Positions 17,457 through 26,094 of a stretch of 64,000 nucleotides of DNA are shown piece after piece. The DNA is from Saprospiraceae bacterium (GTDB lineage: Bacteria > Bacteroidota > Bacteroidia > Chitinophagales > Saprospiraceae). Position 1 is the first letter of the stretch. Each line of letters starts with the position of its first letter. The stretch covers positions 33,005 through 97,004 of the forward strand of contig JAHDES010000020.1 in the NCBI GenBank assembly GCA_020628645.1. Direction: 5' to 3'. Below the pieces are notes generated by a model. It had not been told where the DNA came from, ran no database searches, and saw only the letters and a list, made by a program, of their open reading frames with translations. Both the position numbers and the translations under genes were made by a program.

Positions 17457-18392
17457 CTACTCCAAACGAAACGCAATAGGCAAGGTAAATAAGACCTTAA
17501 CGGCTTCTCCGCGTTGTTTGCCTGGTTCCCAATCTGGTAAAGATTTAATTACTCGATGACATTCCGCTTCTATATCGGCGCATACGCCTTGGAGGGTTTC
17601 AATTTCAGCCAAACTACCATCTTTTTCGACAATGAATTGAATATAAGCTTTGCCTTGTATACCTTGTTGGCGGGCACTTCTCGGATATTTAATATTGCTG
17701 TAAATATATTTTAGTAAAGCTTGGTTACTACAATTACGTCGTTCTTCCAATCCTTCTACTTCAGCACATAGACTTAAATGGGGCATTTCTTCTACAATTT
17801 TAAAGACTTCTTCCTCTTCTGTAGGCGCATTCTTATTTTCTTCTTCCACTAGTTCGCCATTTTTATAAAGAGATTCTTTATGGATACTACCATCTTTGTT
17901 GTAGCTGATGGTTTTACCATTTAATTCCCCATTTTTATAAGTTTGCATGTAATAAATATTACCTAAGCTATCTAGGTAATTCCATTCTCCGTCTTTTAAA
18001 TCATTTATGTATTCGCCATAATTGGAAAGCTGTTCGGTTTTGAATTTATAGTTTTTCCAGAGTCCGTGTTTTTTATTGTTTTTATAAACTCCTTCTTTCC
18101 ATTTGCCGCCATTATCAAACCAAACTTCATATTTACCTGATTTTTCACGGAGAGTACGATCGGTATATTCGACTCGATAGGTCATTTGGCGTGTTTCGGG
18201 ATAATAGGTTTTCAAAACGAATTTTTTATCGGCCGTTTTTTCTAAAGTTTGATGTGCTTCTGCCCATAACAATTTAGAGTTGGCTTCAAGTTTATCTTTA
18301 TAGCGTTTGCCATATAGCAATTTTCGTTGAGACCAAGCTACATTTCCAAATAAGACCATTGAGATTGTAAACAATAACAATTTTTTAATCAT
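17457..18392 (-). CDS. MORN_2-repeat protein with TonB C-terminal domain
   Basis: The 311-residue protein has a signal peptide (MIKKLLLFTISMVLFGNVAWS), several MORN_2/YwqK-like repeats (GVYKNNKKHGLWKNYKF, GEYINDLKDGEWNYLDSLG, TYKNGELNGKTISYNKDG), an acidic linker, and a TonB-type C-terminal domain (IKYPRSARQQGIQGKAYIQF ... LPDWEPGKQRGEAVKVLFTLP). In Bacteroidota such TonB-domain proteins are common outside the TonB-ExbBD complex and sit in the periplasm; the exact role is unknown. It ends 16-61 bp upstream of the GNAT gene and may be co-transcribed with it. Confidence 0.87.
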   Translation of the reverse strand: MIKKLLLFTISMVLFGNVAWSQRKLLYGKRYKDKLEANSKLLWAEAHQTLEKTADKKFVLKTYYPETRQMTYRVEYTDRTLREKSGKYEVWFDNGGKWKEGVYKNNKKHGLWKNYKFKTEQLSNYGEYINDLKDGEWNYLDSLGNIYYMQTYKNGELNGKTISYNKDGSIHKESLYKNGELVEEENKNAPTEEEEVFKIVEEMPHLSLCAEVEGLEERRNCSNQALLKYIYSNIKYPRSARQQGIQGKAYIQFIVEKDGSLAEIETLQGVCADIEAECHRVIKSLPDWEPGKQRGEAVKVLFTLPIAFRLE

Positions 18393-18516
18393 ACTTCAAT
18401 AGACGATTTATACTTAATTTTTTAATTTTGCCACCACTATAAGTGCTCACAATTACCAAGCCATAAGAATAACGTCTACATCGGGGAAATTGATGTTCTA
18501 TTTCAAACAAAAACAA

Positions 18517-18581
18517 TTCTCAGACAAACCTAAATTTGTTCATTCATTTATTTTGAACTGACCACTAAATTTGTCGGAGAA
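18517..18581. repeat. Inverted-repeat element A, short copy (A1)
   Basis: The 65 bp element has ends TTCTCAGACAAA and ATTTGTCGGAGAA that are imperfect inverted repeats. The inside (CTAAATTTGTTCA, then CATTTATTTTGAACTG, then CCAC) is shared with the 107 bp copy at 32938-33044. Compared with that copy it lacks about 40 bp internally, apparently by deletion between two GTTCA words. It lies 45 bp upstream of the MscS gene. Confidence 0.75.
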
Positions 18582-18625
18582 GGACAAAAACTATTGTTTA
18601 TCTAACGTTAAAAAACAAGAATACT

Positions 18626-19453
18626 ATGTTTTCAGATGAAAAAATTGAAGAATACCTAGATAAAGGAATGGATTGGGTTGTTGAATTTGTTCCAAATTTA
18701 ATCCTCGCTATTTTTGTTCTTATTATCGGATTTTGGATTGTCAAACGATTGATGCGATTGGTGGTTAAATCCTTAGAAAAATCGAATATTTCACTTGAAG
18801 TCACTTCCTTCTTGGAGTCCATTATCAATATTGTACTTCGTTTTGTAGTCATTCTTTTAGCGGCTAGTATTATTGGGTTTGAGGTGTCTTCTTTGATAAC
18901 CTTAATAGCAGCGGTTGGTTTTGCTGTAGGTATGGCGCTGCAAGGATTTCTCGGAAACTTTGCTTCTGGATTGACTATTTTATTCTTTCGTCCCTATAAA
19001 GTAGGCGATTGGGTCGAAATTTCAGAGAAATTTGGTAAAGTTACAGGTATTCAAATCTTTAATACCATTTTAGTTACGCCAGGAAGTAAAACACTCATCA
19101 TTCCTAATGGGCAAGTAACCGATAACATCATCACCAATTTTTCGACAGAAGGCTATATTCGGTTACAATTGCAAGTGACGATGCCTTATGCAGAAGACTT
19201 TCCTAAAGTTCGAGAAACGATTCTAAACGCTTTAAAAGATGTGCCTTATATCGTTCAAGATCGAGATCCTGAAGTAGGAATCGAATCCTATGATAGTCAT
19301 AGTATTATCATTGCCGTTCGTCCTTTTATCAATCCAGATGATTATTGGGAAGCTACTTTTGATGTGTATGCACGCATTAAAGCAGCCTTTAGTAATCGAG
19401 ATATTAAGGTTGCCTATTCTGAAGGAGTTGAACTAGGACCGATTGGATCGTAA
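18626..19453 (+). CDS. MscS-family mechanosensitive channel
   Basis: The 275-residue protein matches the small MscS type: an N-terminal amphipathic part, three membrane helices, and the pore helix and beta-domain junction GMALQGFLGNFASGLTILFF with RPYKVGDWVEI. The later beta domain includes IPNGQVTDNIITNFSTEG. It opens on membrane tension and releases osmolytes during hypo-osmotic shock. It has its own terminator (19482-19525). Element A1 lies in its upstream region and may contribute to its leader or promoter. Confidence 0.95.
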   Translation: MFSDEKIEEYLDKGMDWVVEFVPNLILAIFVLIIGFWIVKRLMRLVVKSLEKSNISLEVTSFLESIINIVLRFVVILLAASIIGFEVSSLITLIAAVGFAVGMALQGFLGNFASGLTILFFRPYKVGDWVEISEKFGKVTGIQIFNTILVTPGSKTLIIPNGQVTDNIITNFSTEGYIRLQLQVTMPYAEDFPKVRETILNALKDVPYIVQDRDPEVGIESYDSHSIIIAVRPFINPDDYWEATFDVYARIKAAFSNRDIKVAYSEGVELGPIGS

Positions 19454-19481
19454 TATTGTATAAGATCAAGTAAAAAACAAG

Positions 19482-19525
19482 CGCAAGATCAATTGAGCAT
19501 AATTTTGATCTTGCGTTTCTTTTTT
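19482..19525 (+). terminator. Rho-independent terminator of the MscS gene
   Basis: CGCAAGATCAA (19482-19492) pairs perfectly with TTGATCTTGCG (19505-19515) across a 12-base loop and is followed by TTTCTTTTTTC. Confidence 0.9.
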
Positions 19526-19667
19526 CTAATACATTTGGATAAAAATCCTATATTTTTTGGAAAAACACTAAGCTTATATATTTGCTTTTTCTTGTATATA
19601 AAGCTTTAAGCATTGTAAGTATTCGATAATTTATGTACTTTTAACATCAGATTAATATGAGAAAACA

Positions 19668-20645
19668 ATGCGCGCATTAATTTTTGGCATACTACCATTT
19701 TGCCTGTTTAGTATTTGGGCTAGATGGTATTATGTATGCAAAATCAATTTAGCCTGTGGAGATGCTCCTCCGACAGAAGAAATCATTGATAAAGATCGTC
19801 CTACCACCTTGGACATTATCGATGAGACCGACAATTCTACGCTTTTTTCCGATTACGAACAATGGCAATTTGGTACAGGAAATCACCTCCCCAATCTTTC
19901 TGATAACAATAGTGAATTATTAGATTCTATTGCCGATTATTTAGATAAACATCCTGATAAAAACCTAACTATTACAGGTAAATATCTAGAAAAAGAAAAG
20001 GACATTGAGTATAGTTTTTTTGAAAACTTAGGACAAGCTAGAGGAGCTGAAGTACGGTCGCTTTTAGAAGATCGAGGCATTGATGAGGATCGCGTAACCA
20101 TAGATTATGATTTTGTAGCTGGAGAAGATATGGATGAACCTATTGGATTTACTACATTTAGTAATAATGGAACCCTTACTACAGATAATAGTGGTAATTC
20201 AGGAAATGGAGCTTCTAACTCAAATGGAGCTGGCAATAACTCAAATAATGGAAGTGGTAATAACAATCCAAGTAATGGTGGATTTACCAAAATGAAATTT
20301 ACATTTACAGACATGACCTTTTCAGATGCCAATTTCGAGAATAATTCAGCTGAATTTCGTCCAGGTAATCAATTTATATTGTATGCTGATTCTGTAAAAA
20401 CGTATCTCACTCGAAACCCCAATCAAACCCTTACCATCATTGGTCATACCAGTAGCCCTGGTAATGATTTGTATAATGAATCACTTGGGATGAAACGCGC
20501 CAATAATGCAAAAGCCTATTTTAAGAAATTAGGAGTTAATTCAAGCATTCGCACCTTAAGTATGGGTGAAAAACAACCCGTTGCTCCAAATGACACAGAA
20601 GAAAATCAGCAAAAAAATAGACGGGTGAATTTCAAAATAGAATAA
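19668..20645 (+). CDS. OmpA-family protein with two OmpA-like domains
   Basis: The 325-residue protein opens with a hydrophobic N-terminus (MRALIFGILPFCLFSIWARW) and a WYYVCKINLAC motif seen at this position in Bacteroidota homologues. A first, degenerate OmpA-like domain (about residues 60-140) is followed by a Gly/Asn/Ser linker (NGASNSNGAGNNSNNG) and a full C-terminal OmpA domain (ADSVKTYLTRNPNQTLTIIG, GMKRANNAKAYFKKLGV, NQQKNRRVNFKI). Such domains bind peptidoglycan. It precedes the coiled-coil HhH gene by 57 bp, an association I recall from related genomes. Confidence 0.85.
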   Translation: MRALIFGILPFCLFSIWARWYYVCKINLACGDAPPTEEIIDKDRPTTLDIIDETDNSTLFSDYEQWQFGTGNHLPNLSDNNSELLDSIADYLDKHPDKNLTITGKYLEKEKDIEYSFFENLGQARGAEVRSLLEDRGIDEDRVTIDYDFVAGEDMDEPIGFTTFSNNGTLTTDNSGNSGNGASNSNGAGNNSNNGSGNNNPSNGGFTKMKFTFTDMTFSDANFENNSAEFRPGNQFILYADSVKTYLTRNPNQTLTIIGHTSSPGNDLYNESLGMKRANNAKAYFKKLGVNSSIRTLSMGEKQPVAPNDTEENQQKNRRVNFKIE

Positions 20646-20702
20646 CTACCTTTTCTAAATTTCTCGTCTTACAATTTCTATTAAAATTTCAAAAGAAAAA
20701 AA

Positions 20703-22025
20703 ATGGATCGTCTTCAAGAAATGTTTAATAATTTATTCGCAAATATCACCCACGAGGAAGGGCAATTTCTACTTATTTGCTTGGCGGTAGCTTATTTATT
20801 GGGATTGTGGACAGGCTGGCTTATTTGGGGTAGACGTGCAGCGAAGCGACTACGCATGATTCGTAAATTAGAAGGCGAACTGAATGCACGAAATGCAGAA
20901 TATCAAGTTCTACAAAATAAAGAAGCACAATTACAACAAGTCGTTGAATCGCAAAAAAGTGAATTAGTCGTCTTAGAAGATGAAAAAGCAGCGATTATGA
21001 CACGTCTAAGCAGTGCAGATCGTGATAAGCGTACTTTAAATCAACAAGTGGTCGCCTTACAAGAAGAAAATACCAATCTCAAAGAGGACATGGAAACCTA
21101 CCTCAAAAAGATAGATGCCCTTGATAATCAATTGATCTCTTTACAAACAAAGAATAAACAACTCAATGAAGAAATAGAAAAAAATGCCGACACTTTAAAT
21201 GATTTTGCATCTATCCAATCTTCCTATAATGCTACACGAGATCGTTTAGTAGTTATTGAGTCTAAAATTTCAGATTTATCTTCTGAGAATCAAAATTTAA
21301 GAGTTGAATTAGCCAAAATAAAAGATCAACCTATAGAAGAAAACACTTCTACAGCAACGGGCTTATTTCAAGATCTTCCTAAAGAAGAAGAAACAACTGT
21401 AGTAAATGATACCACTACTAGTTTAGAAGAAGAAATAGAGGTAGAATTAGACCCTTCTGAAGCACAAGATAAAGTGCGTGCGGCTATTGGTAAAACAATT
21501 CCCAGTGCGACAGAAGCCGATAAAGATGATTTGAAACAAATCAAGGGAATTGGCTCTTTTATCGAAGATAAACTCAATGATTTGGGCATTTACACGTATG
21601 AACAAATTTGTAAGTGGGATGAAGAAATGATAGAAACTGTTACCGCCGCGATTGCATTCTTCCCTGGTAGAATTAAACGAGATGACTGGGTAGGACAAGC
21701 TTGTAGCCGAACAAAATCAAAGGGCGATACAAAACCCAAAGCTAAAACAGTAAAATCAACTGGTCCAAAAGGAGATCGTCTTCAAATCATTGAAGGCATA
21801 GGTCCTGTCGGTGAAAAGGTATTGAAAGAAGGCGGTATTCATACCTTCGAACAATTGGCAAAAAGTACCACTGAACAACTAAAAGATATTTTAAAGGCAT
21901 CAGGAAAACCTTTTCGCTTGGCAACTCCAGATACCTGGATTCCACAAGCCAAACTGGCATTGGAAGGAGAATGGGATGAATTAAAAGATTTACAAGATCG
22001 ATTGCAGCGTGGACGAGTCGATTAA
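20703..22025 (+). CDS. Membrane-anchored coiled-coil protein with two helix-hairpin-helix-like domains
   Basis: The 440-residue protein has one membrane helix (about residues 19-42, FLLICLAVAYLLGLWTGWLIWG), a long coiled coil (about 50-205, rich in Glu, Gln, Lys, Leu heptads), an acidic linker, and two COG3743-type domains, DDLKQIKGIGSFIEDKLNDL and GDRLQIIEGIGPVGEKVLKE, each with the GIG hairpin. Despite the COG name (predicted flap nuclease-like) no nuclease residues are evident. It may link the envelope with nucleic acid or be a structural partner of the OmpA protein upstream. Confidence 0.82.
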   Translation: MDRLQEMFNNLFANITHEEGQFLLICLAVAYLLGLWTGWLIWGRRAAKRLRMIRKLEGELNARNAEYQVLQNKEAQLQQVVESQKSELVVLEDEKAAIMTRLSSADRDKRTLNQQVVALQEENTNLKEDMETYLKKIDALDNQLISLQTKNKQLNEEIEKNADTLNDFASIQSSYNATRDRLVVIESKISDLSSENQNLRVELAKIKDQPIEENTSTATGLFQDLPKEEETTVVNDTTTSLEEEIEVELDPSEAQDKVRAAIGKTIPSATEADKDDLKQIKGIGSFIEDKLNDLGIYTYEQICKWDEEMIETVTAAIAFFPGRIKRDDWVGQACSRTKSKGDTKPKAKTVKSTGPKGDRLQIIEGIGPVGEKVLKEGGIHTFEQLAKSTTEQLKDILKASGKPFRLATPDTWIPQAKLALEGEWDELKDLQDRLQRGRVD

Positions 22026-22156
22026 ACGCGTTAATGAGATGTCAATATCGCTTTAGGATTTGCATTTCTACATAAATACCATTTTTTTTGCATGAAAATT
22101 GTATTATTAACATTTTACTATTTTGCACCTAATTTGTAATTGATTAACATCAAATA

Positions 22157-22663
22157 ATGAGAGCATTAATTTATATTTTTTCTTGTACAGGTCTTCTTTT
22201 TTTAATTGCTTGTAATGGAGATTCAGCTACAGAAACTGCTGTAACTCCCCCTCCTCCAACAGAGGAAAGTACCACAAAAAAAACTAAAATTCAAAAAGCC
22301 CCTGTAACAATCAATCCCAGTCAAGAACAAGAATATCCACAAGTGGTACGCGATTTGGGATTTCCTATTCATCCTAATGCAGAAATCGCTATGATGGGGA
22401 ATACTATTATTGACGATGAGGGTTTATTAATGCGTCTTAATGTGGCAGACAAAATAGAAGAAGCCATGGATTATTATCAAAAACAACTTACCTTAGAATA
22501 TGGTTGGCGGGAAGAAGAAATGAAAATTTATCAAGGAGCAGATAAAGCCATGCTATTCAAAAAAGATAATATTGACTGCCGTTTAATTGCCATACAAGAA
22601 GCCGATCATACCAAAGTAATGATTAGTATGAATAAAGCGCCAGATATTTCTAAATATCAATAA
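22157..22663 (+). CDS. Uncharacterised lipoprotein
   Basis: The 168-residue protein has a lipoprotein signal peptide with lipobox LIAC (MRALIYIFSCTGLLFLIACNG), then a short Thr/Pro-rich linker (TAVTPPPPTEESTTKKT). The folded part VRDLGFPIHPNAEIAMMGN...IEEAMDYYQKQLTLEYGWREE resembles small domains in which a short peptide of 'Y..eL...GW' follows a helix; I do not know a function. It is followed by a strong terminator, and is separate from the next gene. Confidence 0.75.
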   Translation: MRALIYIFSCTGLLFLIACNGDSATETAVTPPPPTEESTTKKTKIQKAPVTINPSQEQEYPQVVRDLGFPIHPNAEIAMMGNTIIDDEGLLMRLNVADKIEEAMDYYQKQLTLEYGWREEEMKIYQGADKAMLFKKDNIDCRLIAIQEADHTKVMISMNKAPDISKYQ

Positions 22664-22697
22664 CTCATTTCGCTCAATAGTTTACAGTTCTCGCTTT

Positions 22698-22736
22698 ACA
22701 AAAGGACTTTATCATGCAAGGATAAAGTCCTTTTGT
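22698..22736 (+). terminator. Rho-independent terminator after the lipoprotein gene
   Basis: ACAAAAGGACTTTATC (22698-22713) pairs perfectly with GATAAAGTCCTTTTGT (22721-22736) over a 7-base loop; the T-rich side of the stem serves as the tail. Confidence 0.88.
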
Positions 22737-22747
22737 TGTAAATTAAA

Positions 22748-22755
22748 TATCTTTG
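22748..22755 (+). promoter_or_regulatory. Candidate -7 promoter box of the DPP11 gene
   Basis: TATCTTTG matches the Bacteroidota sigma-A -7 consensus TAnnTTTG exactly and stands 33 bp before the start codon. No convincing -33 TTTG is seen at the usual spacing, so this is tentative. Confidence 0.4.
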
Positions 22756-22787
22756 ATGCCAATGTAAAAATTTAAAATCTCTAATCA

Positions 22788-24968
22788 ATGCAACGAATAG
22801 TAAAAATTTTATTGGTCTTTTTTGTCAGTCTACAATTTCATGTCGCCTTTGCTGGTGAAGGAATGTGGATTCCCCTTTTGCTAAAATCTTTAAATGAAAA
22901 AGAAATGCAAAACATGGGGATGAAAATGACCGCCGAAGATATTTATAGTGTCAATAAAGGCAGTTTGAAAGATGCCATTGTCCATTTTGGAGGCTTTTGT
23001 ACTTCTGAATTGGTTTCTTCTAATGGCTTATTACTCACGAATCATCACTGTGGCTATGGACAAATTCAATCACATACCACTTTAGAAAATAATTACATCC
23101 GCGATGGTTTCTGGGCTAAATCTATGGATCAAGAACTCCCAAATCCTGGTTTAACTGCTACTTTTATTGTCCGCATCAAAGATGTGACAGAAGCAGCCTT
23201 AAATGGGGTGAAAGACAAAATGGACGAAAAAACGCGTCAATCCACCATTGACCTCAATTTAGAACAAATTAAAGCTACAACCAGATTAGCCGCACAAGAA
23301 GAGATTAGTATCAAGCCCTTTTATAAAGGCAATCAGTACTTCATGTTTGTCACGATGACCTATCGAGATGTTCGTTTAGTCGGAGCTCCGCCTGAAATGA
23401 TCGGCAAATTTGGTTCAGATACAGACAATTGGGTGTGGCCCCGACATACGGGTGATTTTGCTTTCTTCCGTATTTATGCGGATGAAAATAATATGCCTGC
23501 TGATTATTCTCCTGATAATAAACCTTATCAACCCAAACACTATTTACCGATTTCTCTAGATGGTGTAGCAGAAGATGATTTCACCTTAGTCTTTGGATTC
23601 CCTGGTCGTACCAATGAATACTTACCATCTTATGCAGTAGAACAAACGGTGGAAGTATTAAATCCTGCCAAAATTGCCATTCGAGATAGAGCATTAAAAA
23701 TAGTGGATGCTGCCATGCGAGCTGATCCACAAGTCAAAATTCAATATGCTTCTAAATTTGCACGTATTGCCAATTATTGGAAAAAATGGATTGGCGAAAG
23801 TCAAGGATTAAAACAAACCAATGGTATTGGTAAAAAACAAGATTACGAAGCAAAATTTGAGAAAAAATTAACTGATAATAAAAAACTAAAAAAGAAATAC
23901 GGTCATCTATTGCCCAAATTTAAAGAACTTTATACGGAAATAGAACCCTACGCACTTACACATGATTACTACAATGAAGTGGTTTTTAGAAATGTAGAAT
24001 TACTTCGTGTAGCCAATTATATGACTCGTTTGGTGGGACAATTTGAAAATAATGGAGAAGCAGGTTATGATAATTACAAAGGTCGTTTAGCGAATTATTT
24101 GAAAGGCTTTTATAAAGATTATCGTCCAGAAATAGATCGAAAAGTATTCGGGGCATTATTTGAAATGTATGATAAAAACATTCCTATCCAAAACGTAAGT
24201 TCCCCCATCAAACAATTATTGACGCAACGCAATATGAAGTCTTATGATGATATTGCCACTAATATTTATGAAAATTCCTATTTCACGAGTATGGGAGGCG
24301 TCGAACGAGTCTTCGCAATGGATGTAGCAACTGCCATTGAAAAAATAAAAAATGATCCTGCTTATTCTTTTATCAAAAGTGTTTCTGAAGCCTTCAATAC
24401 ACATGCTGAAAAGGAATATAATCGTATCAATGACGAAATCAATACCTTAATGCGATCGTACATGCAAGCTCAAATGGATGTATTTCCAAAGAAACGTTTT
24501 TATCCAGATGCCAATAGTACCATGCGTGTCACTTATGGAAAAGTAGATGGCTACAATGCCCGTGATGCCGTTCGATACATGCCCGTTACTTATTTAGAAG
24601 GCGTGATGGAAAAATATGTACCGGGAGATTATGAGTTTGATGTTCCTAAAAAGTTACAGGAACTGTATCATGCAAAAGATTATGGACAATATGCTGCAGA
24701 CAATGGAAAAATTCCTATTTGTTTCATAGGTACGAATCATACCACAGGAGGCAACTCAGGTAGTCCTGCTATTGATGCACACGGAAATTTGATAGGGCTT
24801 AATTTTGATCGAGCTTGGGAAGGTACGATGAGTGATATGAATTATGATGCTTCTATTTGTAGAAATATCATGGTGGATGTTCGCTATATTCTCTTTATTG
24901 TAGATAAATATGCAGGCGCGTCTAATCTTATTGATGAAATGAAATTAGTACATCCGAAGAAGAAATAA
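22788..24968 (+). CDS. S46 family dipeptidyl peptidase, DPP11 type
   Basis: The 726-residue length and signal peptide (MQRIVKILLVFFVSLQFHVAFAG) fit the S46 family. The catalytic His is His86 in LLLTNHHCGYG and the catalytic Ser is Ser657 in TGGNSGSPA. Specificity residue Arg675 lies 18 residues after the Ser in GLNFDRAWEG; in Porphyromonas gingivalis the pair is Ser655/Arg673 in the Asp/Glu-specific DPP11, whereas DPP7 has Gly. It therefore probably removes dipeptides with acidic P1 residues in the periplasm during peptide scavenging. It is monocistronic. Confidence 0.93.
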   Translation: MQRIVKILLVFFVSLQFHVAFAGEGMWIPLLLKSLNEKEMQNMGMKMTAEDIYSVNKGSLKDAIVHFGGFCTSELVSSNGLLLTNHHCGYGQIQSHTTLENNYIRDGFWAKSMDQELPNPGLTATFIVRIKDVTEAALNGVKDKMDEKTRQSTIDLNLEQIKATTRLAAQEEISIKPFYKGNQYFMFVTMTYRDVRLVGAPPEMIGKFGSDTDNWVWPRHTGDFAFFRIYADENNMPADYSPDNKPYQPKHYLPISLDGVAEDDFTLVFGFPGRTNEYLPSYAVEQTVEVLNPAKIAIRDRALKIVDAAMRADPQVKIQYASKFARIANYWKKWIGESQGLKQTNGIGKKQDYEAKFEKKLTDNKKLKKKYGHLLPKFKELYTEIEPYALTHDYYNEVVFRNVELLRVANYMTRLVGQFENNGEAGYDNYKGRLANYLKGFYKDYRPEIDRKVFGALFEMYDKNIPIQNVSSPIKQLLTQRNMKSYDDIATNIYENSYFTSMGGVERVFAMDVATAIEKIKNDPAYSFIKSVSEAFNTHAEKEYNRINDEINTLMRSYMQAQMDVFPKKRFYPDANSTMRVTYGKVDGYNARDAVRYMPVTYLEGVMEKYVPGDYEFDVPKKLQELYHAKDYGQYAADNGKIPICFIGTNHTTGGNSGSPAIDAHGNLIGLNFDRAWEGTMSDMNYDASICRNIMVDVRYILFIVDKYAGASNLIDEMKLVHPKKK

Positions 24969-24988
24969 TTCCTGCCGCTTTTTATAAA

Positions 24989-25028
24989 CAAACAGTCTAT
25001 ATGTTCTTTTGTATATAGACTGTTTGTA
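24989..25028. terminator. Terminator hairpin after the DPP11 gene
   Basis: ACAAACAGTCTATAT (24989-25003) and ATATAGACTGTTTGT (25014-25028) are perfect 15 bp arms with a 10-base loop, followed by ATTTTATGG and a T-tract at 25041-25048. Confidence 0.8.
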
Positions 25029-25055
25029 TTTTATGGAGTTTTTTTTTAAAATCGT

Positions 25056-25068
25056 TCTTAGACAAATT
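25056..25068 (+). repeat. Isolated end of element A
   Basis: TTCTTAGACAAAT here is identical to the left end of element A2 at 32938-32950, but no matching internal sequence or right end follows. Confidence 0.5.
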
Positions 25069-25099
25069 GTGTAGAACAAAAAAATTATCCCTTTTTGAT

Positions 25100-25252
25100 A
25101 AAATCCTTTCGCATATAATTTATGCCTGCCCGACTCTGGCGGGATTTTTTCAAAGCGACATTTTCCTGAATCCCGCACCAGCAAAGAAAACACGTTTTCC
25201 CGACCCAACGAGTACGAGACAGGAAGATGTGATTTACGAAATCACTTATTCA
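25100..25252. repeat. Dispersed element B, long copy (B1)
   Basis: The left end (25100-25126, AAAATCCTTTCGCATATAAT and on to TTTATGCC) matches the left end of the copy at 62181-62240 with four differences in 27 bases. The right end ATTTACGAAATCACTTATTC(A) at 25232-25252 is identical to it over 21 bases. The two ends are partly inverted repeats of each other (TTTCG.AT against ACGAAAT). The middle here holds about 93 bp of more GC-rich sequence that the other copy lacks. It fills most of the 358 bp between the DPP11 gene and rsmI; no ORF there looks real. Confidence 0.7.
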
Positions 25253-25326
25253 ATTGCATATTAATTGGCTTTATCATAGACAATAAGATACTAAGAGAGA
25301 TGATTAAGTTTGCCACGAACAATGTG

Positions 25327-25998
25327 TTATTTAACTTTTCCTTCTACTACAATTACAATTTCTCCTTTTACTTTAGTTTGGGTGGCATAATATGTGTGTA
25401 GATTGGATAAAGTATCGGTATTGACTTCTTCATGAAGTTTAGATAATTCACGACAAACACATGCCATTCGATCTGCTCCACAATGTTCTTGTAATTGTAA
25501 TAAGCACTTTACCAATCGATGGGGTGATTCATACAAAATGAAGGTGTTGGGTAATTCGGCAAGGTGTTTTAAACGGGTTTGTCGTCCTTTTTTATGGGGT
25601 AAAAACCCTTCAAAATGAAATTTATCACTCGTTAATCCCGAAGCGACTAATGCAGGAACAAATGCTGTTGCACCAGGGAGGCAACTTACCGAAATACCAG
25701 CGCGTTGGCATTCGCGTACCAATAAAAATCCTGGGTCGGATATACCTGGTGTACCTGCATCGGAGATGAGTGCGATGGTCTGCCCTGCTTCTAATTGTTC
25801 AATAATATGAGGTGTGGTCGCATGTTCATTGTGGGCGTGGTGAGAGCGAAGGGGGGTATCAATTTCGTAATGCTTTAATAATCGTTTGGAGGTTCGGGTA
25901 TCTTCTGCCAAAATCAAATCTACTTCTTTCAATAAGCGTACGGCACGATAGCTCATGTCTTCTAAATTGCCAATAGGAGTAGGAATGAGGTAGAGCAT
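25327..25998 (-). CDS. rsmI: 16S rRNA (cytidine1402-2'-O)-methyltransferase
   Basis: The 223-residue protein is a standard RsmI of the tetrapyrrole-methylase fold: LIPTPIGNLEDMSYRAVRLL at the N-terminus, ILAEDTRTSKRLLKHY, SDAGTPGISDPG forming the SAM pocket, and FEGFLPHKKGRQTRL. It methylates the ribose of C1402 in the decoding centre. It lies downstream of pssA on the same strand, separated by a simple-sequence tract at 26001-26075. There is no frameshift and the length is normal for short RsmI lacking the C-terminal extension. Confidence 0.96.
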   Translation of the reverse strand: MLYLIPTPIGNLEDMSYRAVRLLKEVDLILAEDTRTSKRLLKHYEIDTPLRSHHAHNEHATTPHIIEQLEAGQTIALISDAGTPGISDPGFLLVRECQRAGISVSCLPGATAFVPALVASGLTSDKFHFEGFLPHKKGRQTRLKHLAELPNTFILYESPHRLVKCLLQLQEHCGADRMACVCRELSKLHEEVNTDTLSNLHTYYATQTKVKGEIVIVVEGKVK

Positions 25999-26000
25999 TT

Positions 26001-26075
26001 TTTTAGATTACTAGATGTTTAGATTTTAGATTGCTAGACGATAGACTTTTAGATGTTAGACTTATGACTTATTGA
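26001..26075. repeat. AT-rich simple-sequence tract of GATTTTAGA/TTAGA words
   Basis: The gap contains degenerate tandem words of the type TTTAGATT, TAGATGTTTAGA, TTTTAGATTGCTAGAC. The same vocabulary is used at 29625-29683 and more loosely at 53480-53575. It has no hairpin or coding features. Confidence 0.5.
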
Positions 26076-26094
26076 CATAGGATGATAAGATTAA

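Noticed and set aside
18549..18556. TATTTTGA in element A1 as a -7 promoter box
   Set aside because: It is one base short of TAnnTTTG and equally present in A2, so it is better explained as part of the repeat.
25067..25264. 65-codon plus-strand frame and an 87-codon minus-strand frame
   Set aside because: Both run through element B1 and the terminator stem and have no conserved pattern.
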